In this document: positions 24,931-33,140 of the stretch, piece by piece
Numbering within the stretch: position 1 is the stretch's first letter
Layout of the letters: every line of letters starts with the position of its first letter
NCBI GenBank assembly: GCA_034433515.1
Contig: DAOUAL010000070.1
Location: 1-55,602 of the forward strand
Length of the DNA: 55,602 bases
Direction: 5' to 3'
Source: DAOTXS01 sp034433515
GTDB taxonomy: Bacteria > Chloroflexota > Anaerolineae > UBA4142
Position numbers and translations under genes: made by a program
Notes under the pieces: generated by a model
What the model was told of the DNA's origin: nothing
Seen by the model: the letters and a program-made list of their open reading frames with translations, nothing else
Databases searched by the model: none

Positions 24931-25869
24931 CTACCCGGTCGTCATGATATAGTTGGCGATCTTGTCCTTTTTGAGTTCGACGACTACTCCCAACAAGATG
25001 CCTTGCTCATACATACTGCCGGCGTTAAAGCACGTGGTGCGTTTGTACTTGCGCATTCCTTTGCCTTCGTGGATGTGTCCATGCAAACCCAGCAACGGTT
25101 GATATTTTTCGATGATGTGCAAGGTCGCGCGACTGCCCACCGAGATGAGCGAACGACCTGCGTAGGCGGGGCGCAAATCCTGGGTGAGTTCAGGCGCTTC
25201 GTCCAGTCCACTGCCGTACGGTGGCGGATGCAAATTAAAGATCGCGGTCTGCGGATTGCGTACTTGGCTGGCTACCGCTTCAAAACGCGCTTGTAACTTG
25301 TCTTCCGATTCTTCACGATGGGTTTGCCACGGCGTTGGATTTGTCCAACCCGAACTGATCATCTCGTGTTGATCATCGAGTTGAATCAACTTGCCTTCGA
25401 CCAAGCGTACTGTCTTGGACTGTTCGATGACGCGATCAATTTCGAAAATATCGTCGTTGCCCGGGCACACATATGCCTGAATGCCGGTCCCAGCCAGTTT
25501 CGTATCGGCATACTCCATCCACCGTTGCGCGGTCTTGATCACTTGTTCGACAAAGAGTTGATCCGAACGCCCCGGCGTATTCGAGATTTCGGCGACTTCG
25601 TCCGGCGTGGTGAGGTACGGATAATAACCGCGATTCATAATCGTTTGTACCATCTTGTCCACCTGGTCTTGAGTTTCCAAGATGGTTTCTTGCTCCAGCA
25701 ACGTTACTTTGTACTTACCGCCCCCTTGCGCAATGATCGGTACAATTGCTTTGCCGGTCATATCTCCGCCGAGGATGAGGGTATCCACCGCGTAAAACTT
25801 GGCGGCGTTGATAAATTTTTTCCAGCAAATTTCGGAACCGTGCACGTCAGTTGCAAAAAAGAGTCTCAT
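24931..25869 (-). CDS. Calcineurin-like metallophosphoesterase
   Basis: A 312-aa phosphoesterase with all dimetal motifs: DxH (Asp8, His10), GGD (about 34-36), GND (about 141-143), a lone His in NLHPPP and GHIHEG near the C-terminus. It would cleave a phosphomonoester or phosphodiester; the substrate is unknown. It starts 13 bp after the PfkB-like gene in the leftward operon, so it may act on the same sugar-phosphate-like intermediate. Confidence 0.85.
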   Translation of the reverse strand: MRLFFATDVHGSEICWKKFINAAKFYAVDTLILGGDMTGKAIVPIIAQGGGKYKVTLLEQETILETQDQVDKMVQTIMNRGYYPYLTTPDEVAEISNTPGRSDQLFVEQVIKTAQRWMEYADTKLAGTGIQAYVCPGNDDIFEIDRVIEQSKTVRLVEGKLIQLDDQHEMISSGWTNPTPWQTHREESEDKLQARFEAVASQVRNPQTAIFNLHPPPYGSGLDEAPELTQDLRPAYAGRSLISVGSRATLHIIEKYQPLLGLHGHIHEGKGMRKYKRTTCFNAGSMYEQGILLGVVVELKKDKIANYIMTTG

Positions 25870-25882
25870 GATTTCCTTTTCG

Positions 25883-26821
25883 TTAGCGGATTACTTGAAT
25901 ATTGTATGCCAAGCGTTTGATTTCGGCAATGGGGGCAAGTTCAAGCCCCACGCGCGCCACTTTGAGCGACGCGGCGGCGGTGGCAAAGCGCGCTGCTTGT
26001 TCCAGATTCCAGTTTTGCAACATGCTGTAAATGAACGCGGTCGAAAACGTGGCGCCTGCTCCGCAACCATCCACCACTTGAACCTTGGGCGCGAAGGCGC
26101 GTACACTTTGTTGAGCATTCACCGCCAAACACCCTTCGCTTGCCAACGTGATGAGCACGGTTTGCGCGCCAGCGTTGAGCAATTTACGTGCCACATTCAG
26201 CGGATCGCTGGTATCTTTTTGCGCCGGGTCCATTACGGCTTGGCAAATCGTTGCGCGCGGTACATAGCGTTGCACAATAGCCGGCTCAAGGTGACCATGC
26301 TCGACATTGAGAAAGACCGGCACGCCGAGTCGGCGCGCTTCGTCCATCGCGCGCAAAATGTGATCGCCATCGTACCAGTCCACGTACAACATTCGTGCGC
26401 CACGCAACAACGAGAGATCGGCGGTATCGAGGGTGGCGAGCACGTGCGGTTCGCGTTGCCAAAAGTACGTGCGCGCGCCGGTGCGATCCGAAACATCTAC
26501 CTCGTACGGTGTCTGAATGCTTTTGGAGAAACGCACCTTGCCCAGCACGCCCCACGCTTTGAGTTGGCGCGCCAAATGGCGTCCGCGATAATCGTTGCCG
26601 ACGGCGGTACCAATCAAACCGCTTTGCACGTTCCATTGACGCAAGAGACACGCCACAATCGCCGCATCGTCAAAGATAAACTCGCTCACCGCTTTGATGA
26701 GTGTGCCCGTATTATGTTCCGGGAGTTGATCCACAACCAAGATTGCCACCGGCGTCAGCATGCCAAAACAGACGACCTCGGCTCGCGGAGATGTCTTGGT
26801 CGAACGCGCATTGCGTTTCAC
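25883..26821 (-). CDS. PfkB-family kinase homologue lacking the catalytic Asp
   Basis: A ribokinase/PfkB-fold protein, 312 aa. The N-terminal sheet (AEVVCFGMLTPVAILVVDQLP), the central NVEHGHLE strand and the C-terminal anion-hole region are recognisable. In the PfkB signature DTxGAGDxF the catalytic Asp is replaced: the protein reads DGCGAGATF, with Ala257 (codon GCC at 26051-26053). This suggests lost or altered kinase activity. The GTG at 26821 is favoured because GAGG precedes it and it lies just after the PHP stop. An ATG at 26860 would overlap the PHP gene by 28 bp with no ribosome site. Confidence 0.75.
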   Translation of the reverse strand: MKRNARSTKTSPRAEVVCFGMLTPVAILVVDQLPEHNTGTLIKAVSEFIFDDAAIVACLLRQWNVQSGLIGTAVGNDYRGRHLARQLKAWGVLGKVRFSKSIQTPYEVDVSDRTGARTYFWQREPHVLATLDTADLSLLRGARMLYVDWYDGDHILRAMDEARRLGVPVFLNVEHGHLEPAIVQRYVPRATICQAVMDPAQKDTSDPLNVARKLLNAGAQTVLITLASEGCLAVNAQQSVRAFAPKVQVVDGCGAGATFSTAFIYSMLQNWNLEQAARFATAAASLKVARVGLELAPIAEIKRLAYNIQVIR

Positions 26822-26832
26822 GCGCTGCCTCG

Positions 26833-27714
26833 CTAAGCGATGAAATACGCGTTGCTCCATGCCGATTGATCGTGGTGATCCACCACTTGGACGCGCAAAT
26901 ATTTTTGCTGGGGATGTAACTTGAACGTGGCTTGGGTGAGTGGGGTGCCGTCCCACGCTTGCGCTGCGTCGGGGCAATGATAAATATCGCCGATCAAATA
27001 AATCGAACGGGCAGGCGAGCAATGCACCGTTACTTGATCACCGTCCACCCGTACCTCTTCGATGGTGGGGCCCATCGTCGAATAAAAGTTGCCGCGCCGC
27101 AATGCGTCGAATATGGCGGCAGTACTCAATTCTGGCGCGCGCACCATCACCCAGCCGCGCCCGTGATCCGGATAGCGAAAGTGCGAATCATCGGTTGCCA
27201 AGCCCAACAAATTTTTTCCACGCCGCAACAACCCATCCCAATGCACCAAGGAATGCCCTTTGTTGATCTCGAGCCAACAACCGGTGTTGAAAATTTCAAT
27301 GCCGATGTGTCCGTGCAACGGGAGCAGATCCTCCAAGGTGTGATCGTGCCAGTACGGATGCGCGATGAAACACACTCCCCCGACGGCATTGACCGCATCA
27401 ATCGTCGTTTGCGGATCGCCGCCATGTTCAATCGGCATCGTGTTCAAACCCAGCGCGATGATGTGATACTCCACCTCGCCGCGGCGCGTGCTGTACTCGA
27501 CGCTCGGGATGGCAAGCAACGGCGGTTGCGCCACAAAAGCGAATGGATCGGTCAAGCGATTGTGATCGGTGAGCGCGACGAAATCATAACCGTGCTCGGC
27601 GTGCCAGTGCAAATTTTCTGCCGGCGTGGGCTTGCCATCCGATTGGGTAGTGTGCGTGTGCAAGTTTCCTTTGAACCATTTGCCGGGTAGATTGAAAGGA
27701 GGAAGGGACACCAT
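26833..27714 (-). CDS. PHP-domain metallohydrolase, CehA-like
   Basis: A 293-aa protein of the polymerase/histidinol-phosphatase fold. The metal-binding motifs are visible: NLHTHTTQSDG (His-x-His), EHGYDFVALTDHN, FIAHPYWHD and ATDDSHF. The C-terminal part is beta-rich (VTVHCSPARSIYLIG), as in CehA/McbA-like proteins. It could hydrolyse a phosphoester or carbamate-like bond. The ATG at 27714 is used, with AAAGGA upstream; a start at 27741 is less well supported. It is separated from the PfkB-like gene by 11 bp. Confidence 0.82.
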   Translation of the reverse strand: MVSLPPFNLPGKWFKGNLHTHTTQSDGKPTPAENLHWHAEHGYDFVALTDHNRLTDPFAFVAQPPLLAIPSVEYSTRRGEVEYHIIALGLNTMPIEHGGDPQTTIDAVNAVGGVCFIAHPYWHDHTLEDLLPLHGHIGIEIFNTGCWLEINKGHSLVHWDGLLRRGKNLLGLATDDSHFRYPDHGRGWVMVRAPELSTAAIFDALRRGNFYSTMGPTIEEVRVDGDQVTVHCSPARSIYLIGDIYHCPDAAQAWDGTPLTQATFKLHPQQKYLRVQVVDHHDQSAWSNAYFIA

Positions 27715-27738
27715 GAAAAATTCCTTTACCACAGAGGG

Positions 27739-27754
27739 CACAGAGCTCTCTGTG
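27739..27754 (-). terminator. Short hairpin between GcvT-FAD and PHP genes
   Basis: CACAGAG and CTCTGTG form a 7-bp stem with a 2-base centre in the 51-bp gap. There is no T tract; it is probably a processing or stability element, or part of a decayed CACAGAG-type repeat. Confidence 0.35.
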
Positions 27755-27765
27755 ATGAGACAGTG

Positions 27766-30192
27766 TTATGCTTTCACTCGTTCGCCTTTGGGATCGAACA
27801 ATGCCGTCGGTACCACTTGAGCCGGATAGCGTTCGCCGAAAATATCAATTTCGAGTGGCGTCCCCACCTTGGCAAGATCAAGGGGCAGGTACGCCAGCGC
27901 AATATTCTTTTTCACCGTGTACCCGTAACCACCACTGCGCACCCGTCCCAGTACGCGATCGCCCGCGTACACGGCTTCGCCGCCGTAGAGCATCAAATAT
28001 TCTTCGCCCCCCACGACGAGCGTGCACAGTTTTTGCGTGAGATGTTTTTTCGCTTTGAGCAACGCGCGCCGTCCGATGAAATCGCCTTTATCCAAATGAA
28101 CGCAGAAACCTAGCCCGGCTTCGTACGGATTCTCGAGCATCGTTACGTCCGCGCTATAGTAACGATAGCCCTTTTCCAAACGCAATGAATCGAGCACCTT
28201 GTACCCGCCGGCGATGATGCCAAACTCTTGACCAGCATCCCACAACGCATCCCACACTTGGACTGCCCACGCCGGCTCAACGTACAATTCCCAGCCCAGT
28301 TCGCCCACGTAGGTTACACGCTTTGCCAGCACACGTGCGCCTTTGAGGTTGAGATACTTGGCAGTCATATACGGGAACGCTTTGTTCGATACATTATCCT
28401 TGGTAACCTGTTGCAAAACCTGGCGCGCTTGTGGGCCCCACATTCCAATGCCGACTAACTCATCGGTAATGTCACGCAGTTCGATTTCGCCGTCGCTGGG
28501 TTTGAGGTGTGCCTGCATCCACCCCAGATCGCTGTCAATGAAACTTGCGCCGGTGATGACGCGGAAATGATTTTTGCCGAGGCGCGTCACGGTTACGTCG
28601 GCAACCACGCCGCCTTTCTCGTTGAGGAATTGCGTGTAGATGACCGAGCCAATCGGGCGATTCATCTCGCTATCGGTGAGACGTTGCATCAACTTGAGTG
28701 CGCCGGTTCCTTGGACATCAATCTTGCCAAACGAGGTCATATCAATCAAGCCCACCCGTTCGCGGAACGCCTTGTGCTCTGCGCCCACCGTCTCAAAGAA
28801 CGGCGGTTTTTTCCAGCCGCCCCATTCGCGCTGATCGGCGCCGGCGCGGCGCCACGGTTGGCCGGGTTGAAAATAATCGGGACGTTCCCAGCCATTCTTT
28901 TTGCCAAACACGCATCCCAACTCTTGCAAACGATGGTGCAATGCACTGAGGCGGCGCGGGCGTCCCCATTCGTCTTGATCGAAGGGATAACGCAAGCGAT
29001 AATAATACTTGTAGCATTCGCGTGCGGCTTCGGCGGCGTGCGAGGGGTCGTGATAGTTCTTGCCAAACCGCCACGCGCGATAAGCGTACACATCCATCGA
29101 AGGTTCGCCTTCGATCATCCATTCGGCGAGCGTTTTGCCGATGCCCCCGCCACCGCCAAATCCATTGAGCGAAAGTCCTGCCGCCATCCAGAATCCGCGC
29201 ACGCCCGGCATCGGACCCAGCAACGGATTGGCGTCCGGCGTCAATGCATCGGGATGGCAAATCAAGCGAACGATCTCGGCATCGGCGACGAAGGGAAAAC
29301 GTTTGGCGCAACCATGGAGCAGTTGCTCAAACCGTTCCATATCCGGCGGCAACGATTGCGCGGAATGATCCCACGGCACACCATCCACCCAACGCGCCAC
29401 TGGATTCGGCTCATACCCGCCAAACACCATCCCGCCCGCTTCCGATTTGCCGTACACCAAATAATCGGGGTCGCGGAAACACGGCATCTCTTTGGGCAGT
29501 TCATGTCCGGGCACGGCTTTGAGCATCACGTGTTGGTGATCCACCGGCGTGGAGGGCACCCACAACCCCACCATCGCCGCCAGTTGAGGTGCCCAAATGC
29601 CGGCGGCGTTCACCACGATTTCGGTGCGAATGTCGCCTTTGGTCGTCTTGACCTTTTTGATTTCACGCTTGGGCGAGAGTTCGATGCCGGTAACGCGTAC
29701 ATCGGTGTAAATCTTGACGCCCAATGCTTTGGCGGCATTGGCGACGGCGTACGTCGCGCCGTGCGGATCAAGATGACCATCGTTGGGCATATACACCGCG
29801 CCGTACAAATTTTCTTGGCTGATGGCTGGCATCAAACGATGTGCTTCCGCCGGCGAAATAATCTCGGCGTCCAGACCGATCCCTTTGGCGCGGCTGACAC
29901 TGCGTTTCAAATCCATCAATTGTTCTTTGCTCGATGCCAAGCGCAAACTGCCGACTGTTTCGAACACGCCCAGTTCATTGTACAACTCGATGCTGTATTT
30001 GCGAAAGCGCATCATTGTGGGGGAAACGTTGAACGCGGTTACCAGACCGGCGGCTTGGCACGTCGAGCCGCTCGTGAGTTCGCCTTTTTCGAGCAAGACC
30101 ACCTCGTTCCAGCCCAGCTTGGCAAGATGATAGGCGACATTCACGCCAGTGATGCCACCTCCGACAATGACGACGCGGGCTTGATCCATCAT
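27766..30192 (-). CDS. GcvT-FAD oxidoreductase, dimethylglycine/sarcosine dehydrogenase-like, Gln at the FAD-His site
   Basis: An 808-aa fusion of an N-terminal FAD-dependent DAO domain (about 1-370, dinucleotide motif VVIVGGGITGVNVAYHLAKLG) and a C-terminal GcvT folate-binding region (about 430-808, EYRVGLIDMTSFGKIDVQG-like opening and YVGELGWELYV). Such enzymes oxidise an N-methyl group and pass the C1 unit to tetrahydrofolate. In mammalian dimethylglycine and sarcosine dehydrogenases FAD is covalently bound to a His in GSTWHxAG. Here the site reads GSTCQAAG, with Gln46, so FAD is expected to be non-covalent. It follows the DeoR gene by 24 bp, with GGAGG before the start. Confidence 0.87.
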   Translation of the reverse strand: MMDQARVVIVGGGITGVNVAYHLAKLGWNEVVLLEKGELTSGSTCQAAGLVTAFNVSPTMMRFRKYSIELYNELGVFETVGSLRLASSKEQLMDLKRSVSRAKGIGLDAEIISPAEAHRLMPAISQENLYGAVYMPNDGHLDPHGATYAVANAAKALGVKIYTDVRVTGIELSPKREIKKVKTTKGDIRTEIVVNAAGIWAPQLAAMVGLWVPSTPVDHQHVMLKAVPGHELPKEMPCFRDPDYLVYGKSEAGGMVFGGYEPNPVARWVDGVPWDHSAQSLPPDMERFEQLLHGCAKRFPFVADAEIVRLICHPDALTPDANPLLGPMPGVRGFWMAAGLSLNGFGGGGGIGKTLAEWMIEGEPSMDVYAYRAWRFGKNYHDPSHAAEAARECYKYYYRLRYPFDQDEWGRPRRLSALHHRLQELGCVFGKKNGWERPDYFQPGQPWRRAGADQREWGGWKKPPFFETVGAEHKAFRERVGLIDMTSFGKIDVQGTGALKLMQRLTDSEMNRPIGSVIYTQFLNEKGGVVADVTVTRLGKNHFRVITGASFIDSDLGWMQAHLKPSDGEIELRDITDELVGIGMWGPQARQVLQQVTKDNVSNKAFPYMTAKYLNLKGARVLAKRVTYVGELGWELYVEPAWAVQVWDALWDAGQEFGIIAGGYKVLDSLRLEKGYRYYSADVTMLENPYEAGLGFCVHLDKGDFIGRRALLKAKKHLTQKLCTLVVGGEEYLMLYGGEAVYAGDRVLGRVRSGGYGYTVKKNIALAYLPLDLAKVGTPLEIDIFGERYPAQVVPTALFDPKGERVKA

Positions 30193-30216
30193 TCCGATAC
30201 CTCCAACAATGGGGAT

Positions 30217-31008
30217 TTATTTTTTAGACTCCGCCCCAGCAATCAGCACTTGGACGTTACGCGCTTTCATCTCGGCACGCGCTTGCTTGCTGAATTGCGC
30301 ATCGGTAACAAGCAAATGGACTTCGTCAATGCGTGCCACCTCAAAGTTCGAGATGACCCCCCATTTGCTTGAATCGGCGACCACGATCACTAAACCGTGC
30401 GTGCGTTCGATCATCAGGCGCACCAATTCGGCTTCGGGATTGCTGGGGACGGTGAAACCATACTTGAGACTGATGCCATCGGCGCCGATAAAAGTTTTGT
30501 TGGCATTGAGGCGGCGCAAATTTTCAGACGCAAAGTGCCCCACCACGGCATTCGAGCGAGGATAATACGTACCACCGAGTAGAATCAACTCAAAGCCGGC
30601 TTCACGCACCTCGAGCGCGGCGCTTAGGTTGTTGGTGACGACCGTGATGTGCTTGCCCGCCGGAATATGCCGAATCACTTCGGTGGTGGTGGTGCCGCTG
30701 TTGATAAAGACGGTGTCGCCGGGTTCCATCAATTGGGCGGCTGCCGCACCGATGAGTCGTTTTTCTGCCGGGTGAGCCAGCACACGTGCGGCGTATTCCG
30801 GTTCCACTTTCATTTGCTGGCTTAGAATCGCGCCACCGTGGGTGCGTTCCAGAACCCCTTGCTTTTCCAAATACTCCAGGTCGCGCCGGATCGTGGCTTC
30901 CGAAACTCCCAAGAGTTTGCACAACGCCGTGTTGCTCAAGACCTGTTCGGCTTTCAAATAAGTGCGGATTTTTTCGTACCGTTGAGCGGGGATCAAGGGT
31001 TTGCTCAT
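30217..31008 (-). CDS. DeoR-family transcriptional regulator
   Basis: A 263-aa repressor-type protein with an N-terminal DeoR winged helix (QRYEKIRTYLKAEQVLSNTALCKLLGVSEATIRRDLEYLEKQG, about 8-55) and a C-terminal sugar-phosphate sensor domain of the ribose-5-phosphate-isomerase-like fold (DTVFINSGTTTTEVIRH, VVTNNL, GADGISLKYGFT). DeoR members usually sense phosphorylated sugars, which fits the kinase- and phosphatase-like genes downstream. The ATG at 31008 lies only 9 bp from the MITE-like element, whose CTAG end helps form the AGGA ribosome site. Confidence 0.92.
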   Translation of the reverse strand: MSKPLIPAQRYEKIRTYLKAEQVLSNTALCKLLGVSEATIRRDLEYLEKQGVLERTHGGAILSQQMKVEPEYAARVLAHPAEKRLIGAAAAQLMEPGDTVFINSGTTTTEVIRHIPAGKHITVVTNNLSAALEVREAGFELILLGGTYYPRSNAVVGHFASENLRRLNANKTFIGADGISLKYGFTVPSNPEAELVRLMIERTHGLVIVVADSSKWGVISNFEVARIDEVHLLVTDAQFSKQARAEMKARNVQVLIAGAESKK

Positions 31009-31016
31009 ATGTAATC

Positions 31017-31118
31017 CTAGTGCAACAACATGAAATACTTGCATACCAGACCGATGGAAAAATGGTTACCAAGACGGCAAAGTTTCCACTACGCCCTTTC
31101 ATGTTGGTGCACTACTAG
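31017..31118 (+). mobile_element. MITE-like inverted-repeat element, copy 2
   Basis: A 102-bp element from CTAG to CTAG with 5' end CTAGTGCAACAACATGAAA and 3' end TTTCATGTTGGTGCACTACTAG in two near-perfect inverted termini. The middle differs from copies 1 and 3. It abuts the deoR start on one side and repeat copy C on the other. Confidence 0.7.
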
Positions 31119-31260
31119 TCCCTATCCAATGAAATCGTTGGACAAAAAGCAGAGATTTTTTCATCCACGAAGGGCACCAAGGTCACAAAGGAAGAACAGA
31201 GAAATCCTCGTGTCCTTCGTGGATCACTTCCGGTGTGGTTTCGGCGTGTCCGAGTTAGGG
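31116..31260 (+). repeat. Dispersed ~140-bp repeat, copy C
   Basis: Matches copies A and B from CCTATCCAATGAAATCGTTG to the GTCCGAGTTAGGG end. It begins where the MITE-like copy 2 ends, sharing the TAG. The remaining gap to the gene at 31433 holds only the promoter listed next. Confidence 0.75.
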
Positions 31261-31331
31261 TAATCGTCCACCAGCCGGCGCGCGTACGGCCAATTTCACG
31301 CCTGTCCTATTATAATCGCTTTTGAGCGAAT

Positions 31332-31360
31332 TTGCAAGATTTTGTCATATCCGTTATAAT
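31332..31360 (+). promoter_or_regulatory. Promoter of the nucleotidyltransferase-CBS gene pair
   Basis: TTGCAA (31332-31337) and TATAAT (31355-31360) are 17 bases apart, giving a leader of about 65 nt to the ATG at 31433. Confidence 0.75.
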
Positions 31361-31432
31361 AGAGCAACCCCAAGGCGTTTGGGTGTTGCAGCGTGCGGTG
31401 ATACACCGGGCATGCTTTGCCTGAGGTTCACT

Positions 31433-32224
31433 ATGTCTCCTACCCCCATTGGTATAGGCGCGCAAGACCACACCGAGCGCGCCAAATTTGAGAACGAAGT
31501 CAAACGAATCATCGAGACCGGCAATCGGGCTGGGGTGTTGTTGCGTTTGCTGGGCTCGCTCGCGTTTCACGAACATTGTCCCCGGCTGGGTTATCTCCAA
31601 GCCGAACTGGGTCGCGCCTACACCGATATTGATCTTGCCGCGTATCAAAGCCAAGCCAAAGAAATCAAAGCCTTGATGACCGGCTTGGGCTATGTTGAAA
31701 ATCGTGAAGTCTCGATGGTCTCCGAAGGAACGCGCGCGATTTTTGAAAATCCGCAAAATCATTTGCACGTGGATATTTTCTACGACAAACTAGATTTCTG
31801 CCACGTGATTCGATGGACGGATCGCCTCCAAGTGGATTCCCCTACTATTCCTCTCGCCGAACTTTTGCTCGAAAAGATGCAAATCGTCAAGATCAACGAA
31901 AAAGACATTATTGATACGATAATGCTTTTACTCGAACATCCCTTGGGTGATACCGACCACGAGACGATCAACATTGCCTTGATTGCGCGTCTCTGTGCCG
32001 CCGATTGGGGATTGTGGCGCACTGTGACGATGAATCTCGACAAGGTGAGAAAACTCGCGCCGGGGTACGCCCAATTGGACGATACGCTCAAAGCCCAGGT
32101 GATTCAGCAAGTAGATGCCGCACTCGCGCGGATCGAAGCAGAACCCAAGCCGATGGCGTGGCGTATGCGCGCGCGGGTGGGCGACCGTGTTCAATGGTAC
32201 AAAGATGTGGATGAGGTCCACTAA
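31433..32224 (+). CDS. Nucleotidyltransferase-fold protein
   Basis: A 263-aa protein with the core of the polymerase-beta-like nucleotidyltransferase fold: LLGSLAF (Gly41-Ser42), then YTDIDLA with Asp65 and Asp67, and a later acidic strand HVDIFYDKLDF. Proteins of this kind transfer a nucleotide to a small molecule or protein, or act as toxins or resistance enzymes; the acceptor is not apparent. The C-terminal helical part ends DRVQWYKDVDEVH. The ATG at 31433 follows GAGG and begins the homologous-looking part; the frame is open upstream to 31322. It lies 8 bp from the CBS-domain gene, so the two form an operon. Confidence 0.65.
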   Translation: MSPTPIGIGAQDHTERAKFENEVKRIIETGNRAGVLLRLLGSLAFHEHCPRLGYLQAELGRAYTDIDLAAYQSQAKEIKALMTGLGYVENREVSMVSEGTRAIFENPQNHLHVDIFYDKLDFCHVIRWTDRLQVDSPTIPLAELLLEKMQIVKINEKDIIDTIMLLLEHPLGDTDHETINIALIARLCAADWGLWRTVTMNLDKVRKLAPGYAQLDDTLKAQVIQQVDAALARIEAEPKPMAWRMRARVGDRVQWYKDVDEVH

Positions 32225-32232
32225 GGAGCGGT

Positions 32233-33051
32233 ATGTTGCGTAAACTTGTACGCGATCTGATGCATCCCGGCTTTGTCACGTGCTCGCCGGAGGCAACGTT
32301 GGGCCAGGTGGCGGTGATGCTCCATCAACACCATGTCCACGCCCTCGTCGTCGCTGACCGTGATGGTCGCCCCATTGGCATTATTTCCGATTTCGATTTG
32401 CTGGCGGGCGAATGGTTAGCCATCAACGATGAAAGCACACGCATCATGCGTAAGCTGACTGCCGGTGAAATGATGTCCACACCCATCGCCACCATTGAAG
32501 CCGATGGGCCGGTGCCGGAGGCGGTTCGCCGGATGCGCGCCCAAGAGATGAGTCGTCTCCTCGTTACCGAGCAAGGCAAACCGGTGGGCATGCTTTCGAT
32601 CTCCGATCTGGTGGCGCACCTTGCCAAGACGGCGCCGCTCAAACGCGAAACGGTTGCCGATGTAATGTCGCGCGGAATTCTAGTGTGTCGAGATACAACG
32701 TCGGTGGAAGCAGCGGCACGCGCGATGACGGATGCACGTTATCGTTCCGTCCTGGTGGTGAACGCGCAAGGCAAGCCATTGGGCATTGCGAATGGCTTGG
32801 ATTTGCTCGTGGCGTGTGAAGACGAGTCGTGTAGCGGTATGCCGGTGGCACAAGTAATGCATCCCGCCTTGACGGTTCATCCCACCGCGAGTCTGCGCGA
32901 AGCAGCCAACTTGATGATCCAGCATCACCATCATCGTCTCGTAGTGATTGACCCGGCGCAACCGGAGGCAATGCCGCTGGGGGTGATTTCCTCGTACGAT
33001 ATTGTGGCGGAAATGGCGCACGCAGATTCGGTGTGGCAACAAGGGAAATAA
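32233..33051 (+). CDS. Four-CBS-domain protein
   Basis: A 272-aa cytoplasmic protein made of four consecutive CBS motifs (about 8-60, 73-130, 142-192, 206-262), each with the V..M......C/I..dat..EA..RM pattern (for example LMHPGFVTCSPEATLGQVAVML, VMHPALTVHPTASLREAANLMI). Two Bateman modules of this type bind adenosyl nucleotides such as AMP, ATP or SAM and act as energy sensors. There is no attached enzyme domain, so it may regulate a partner protein, possibly the adjacent nucleotidyltransferase-like protein. Confidence 0.88.
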   Translation: MLRKLVRDLMHPGFVTCSPEATLGQVAVMLHQHHVHALVVADRDGRPIGIISDFDLLAGEWLAINDESTRIMRKLTAGEMMSTPIATIEADGPVPEAVRRMRAQEMSRLLVTEQGKPVGMLSISDLVAHLAKTAPLKRETVADVMSRGILVCRDTTSVEAAARAMTDARYRSVLVVNAQGKPLGIANGLDLLVACEDESCSGMPVAQVMHPALTVHPTASLREAANLMIQHHHHRLVVIDPAQPEAMPLGVISSYDIVAEMAHADSVWQQGK

Positions 33052-33087
33052 AACCACAGAGAACACCAAGGACACCGAGAGACATTG

Positions 33088-33110
33088 AGCACAGGATTCA
33101 ATCCTGTGCT
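33088..33110 (+). terminator. Hairpin before the second GcvT-FAD gene
   Basis: AGCACAGGAT and ATCCTGTGCT form a perfect 10-bp stem with a TCA loop, 37 bp after the CBS gene and 31 bp before the next ATG. No T tract follows. Confidence 0.5.
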
Positions 33111-33140
33111 ACGACGGATTATTCTCAAGGAGATATCCTC

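Noticed and set aside
25799..26836. 345-codon open frame on the plus strand
   Set aside because: Antisense to the PfkB-like gene, without ribosome site or recognisable domain; a shadow frame.
28507..30372. 621-codon open frame on the plus strand
   Set aside because: It is wholly antisense to the GcvT-FAD gene, has His/Arg-rich low-complexity composition and no family motifs; it is a frame shadow of a GC-rich gene.
10221..31260. CRISPR-like repetition of CCACGAAGG/CCTTCGTGG segments
   Set aside because: The segments occur as inverted pairs inside dispersed ~140-bp repeats, not as evenly spaced direct repeats with unique spacers.
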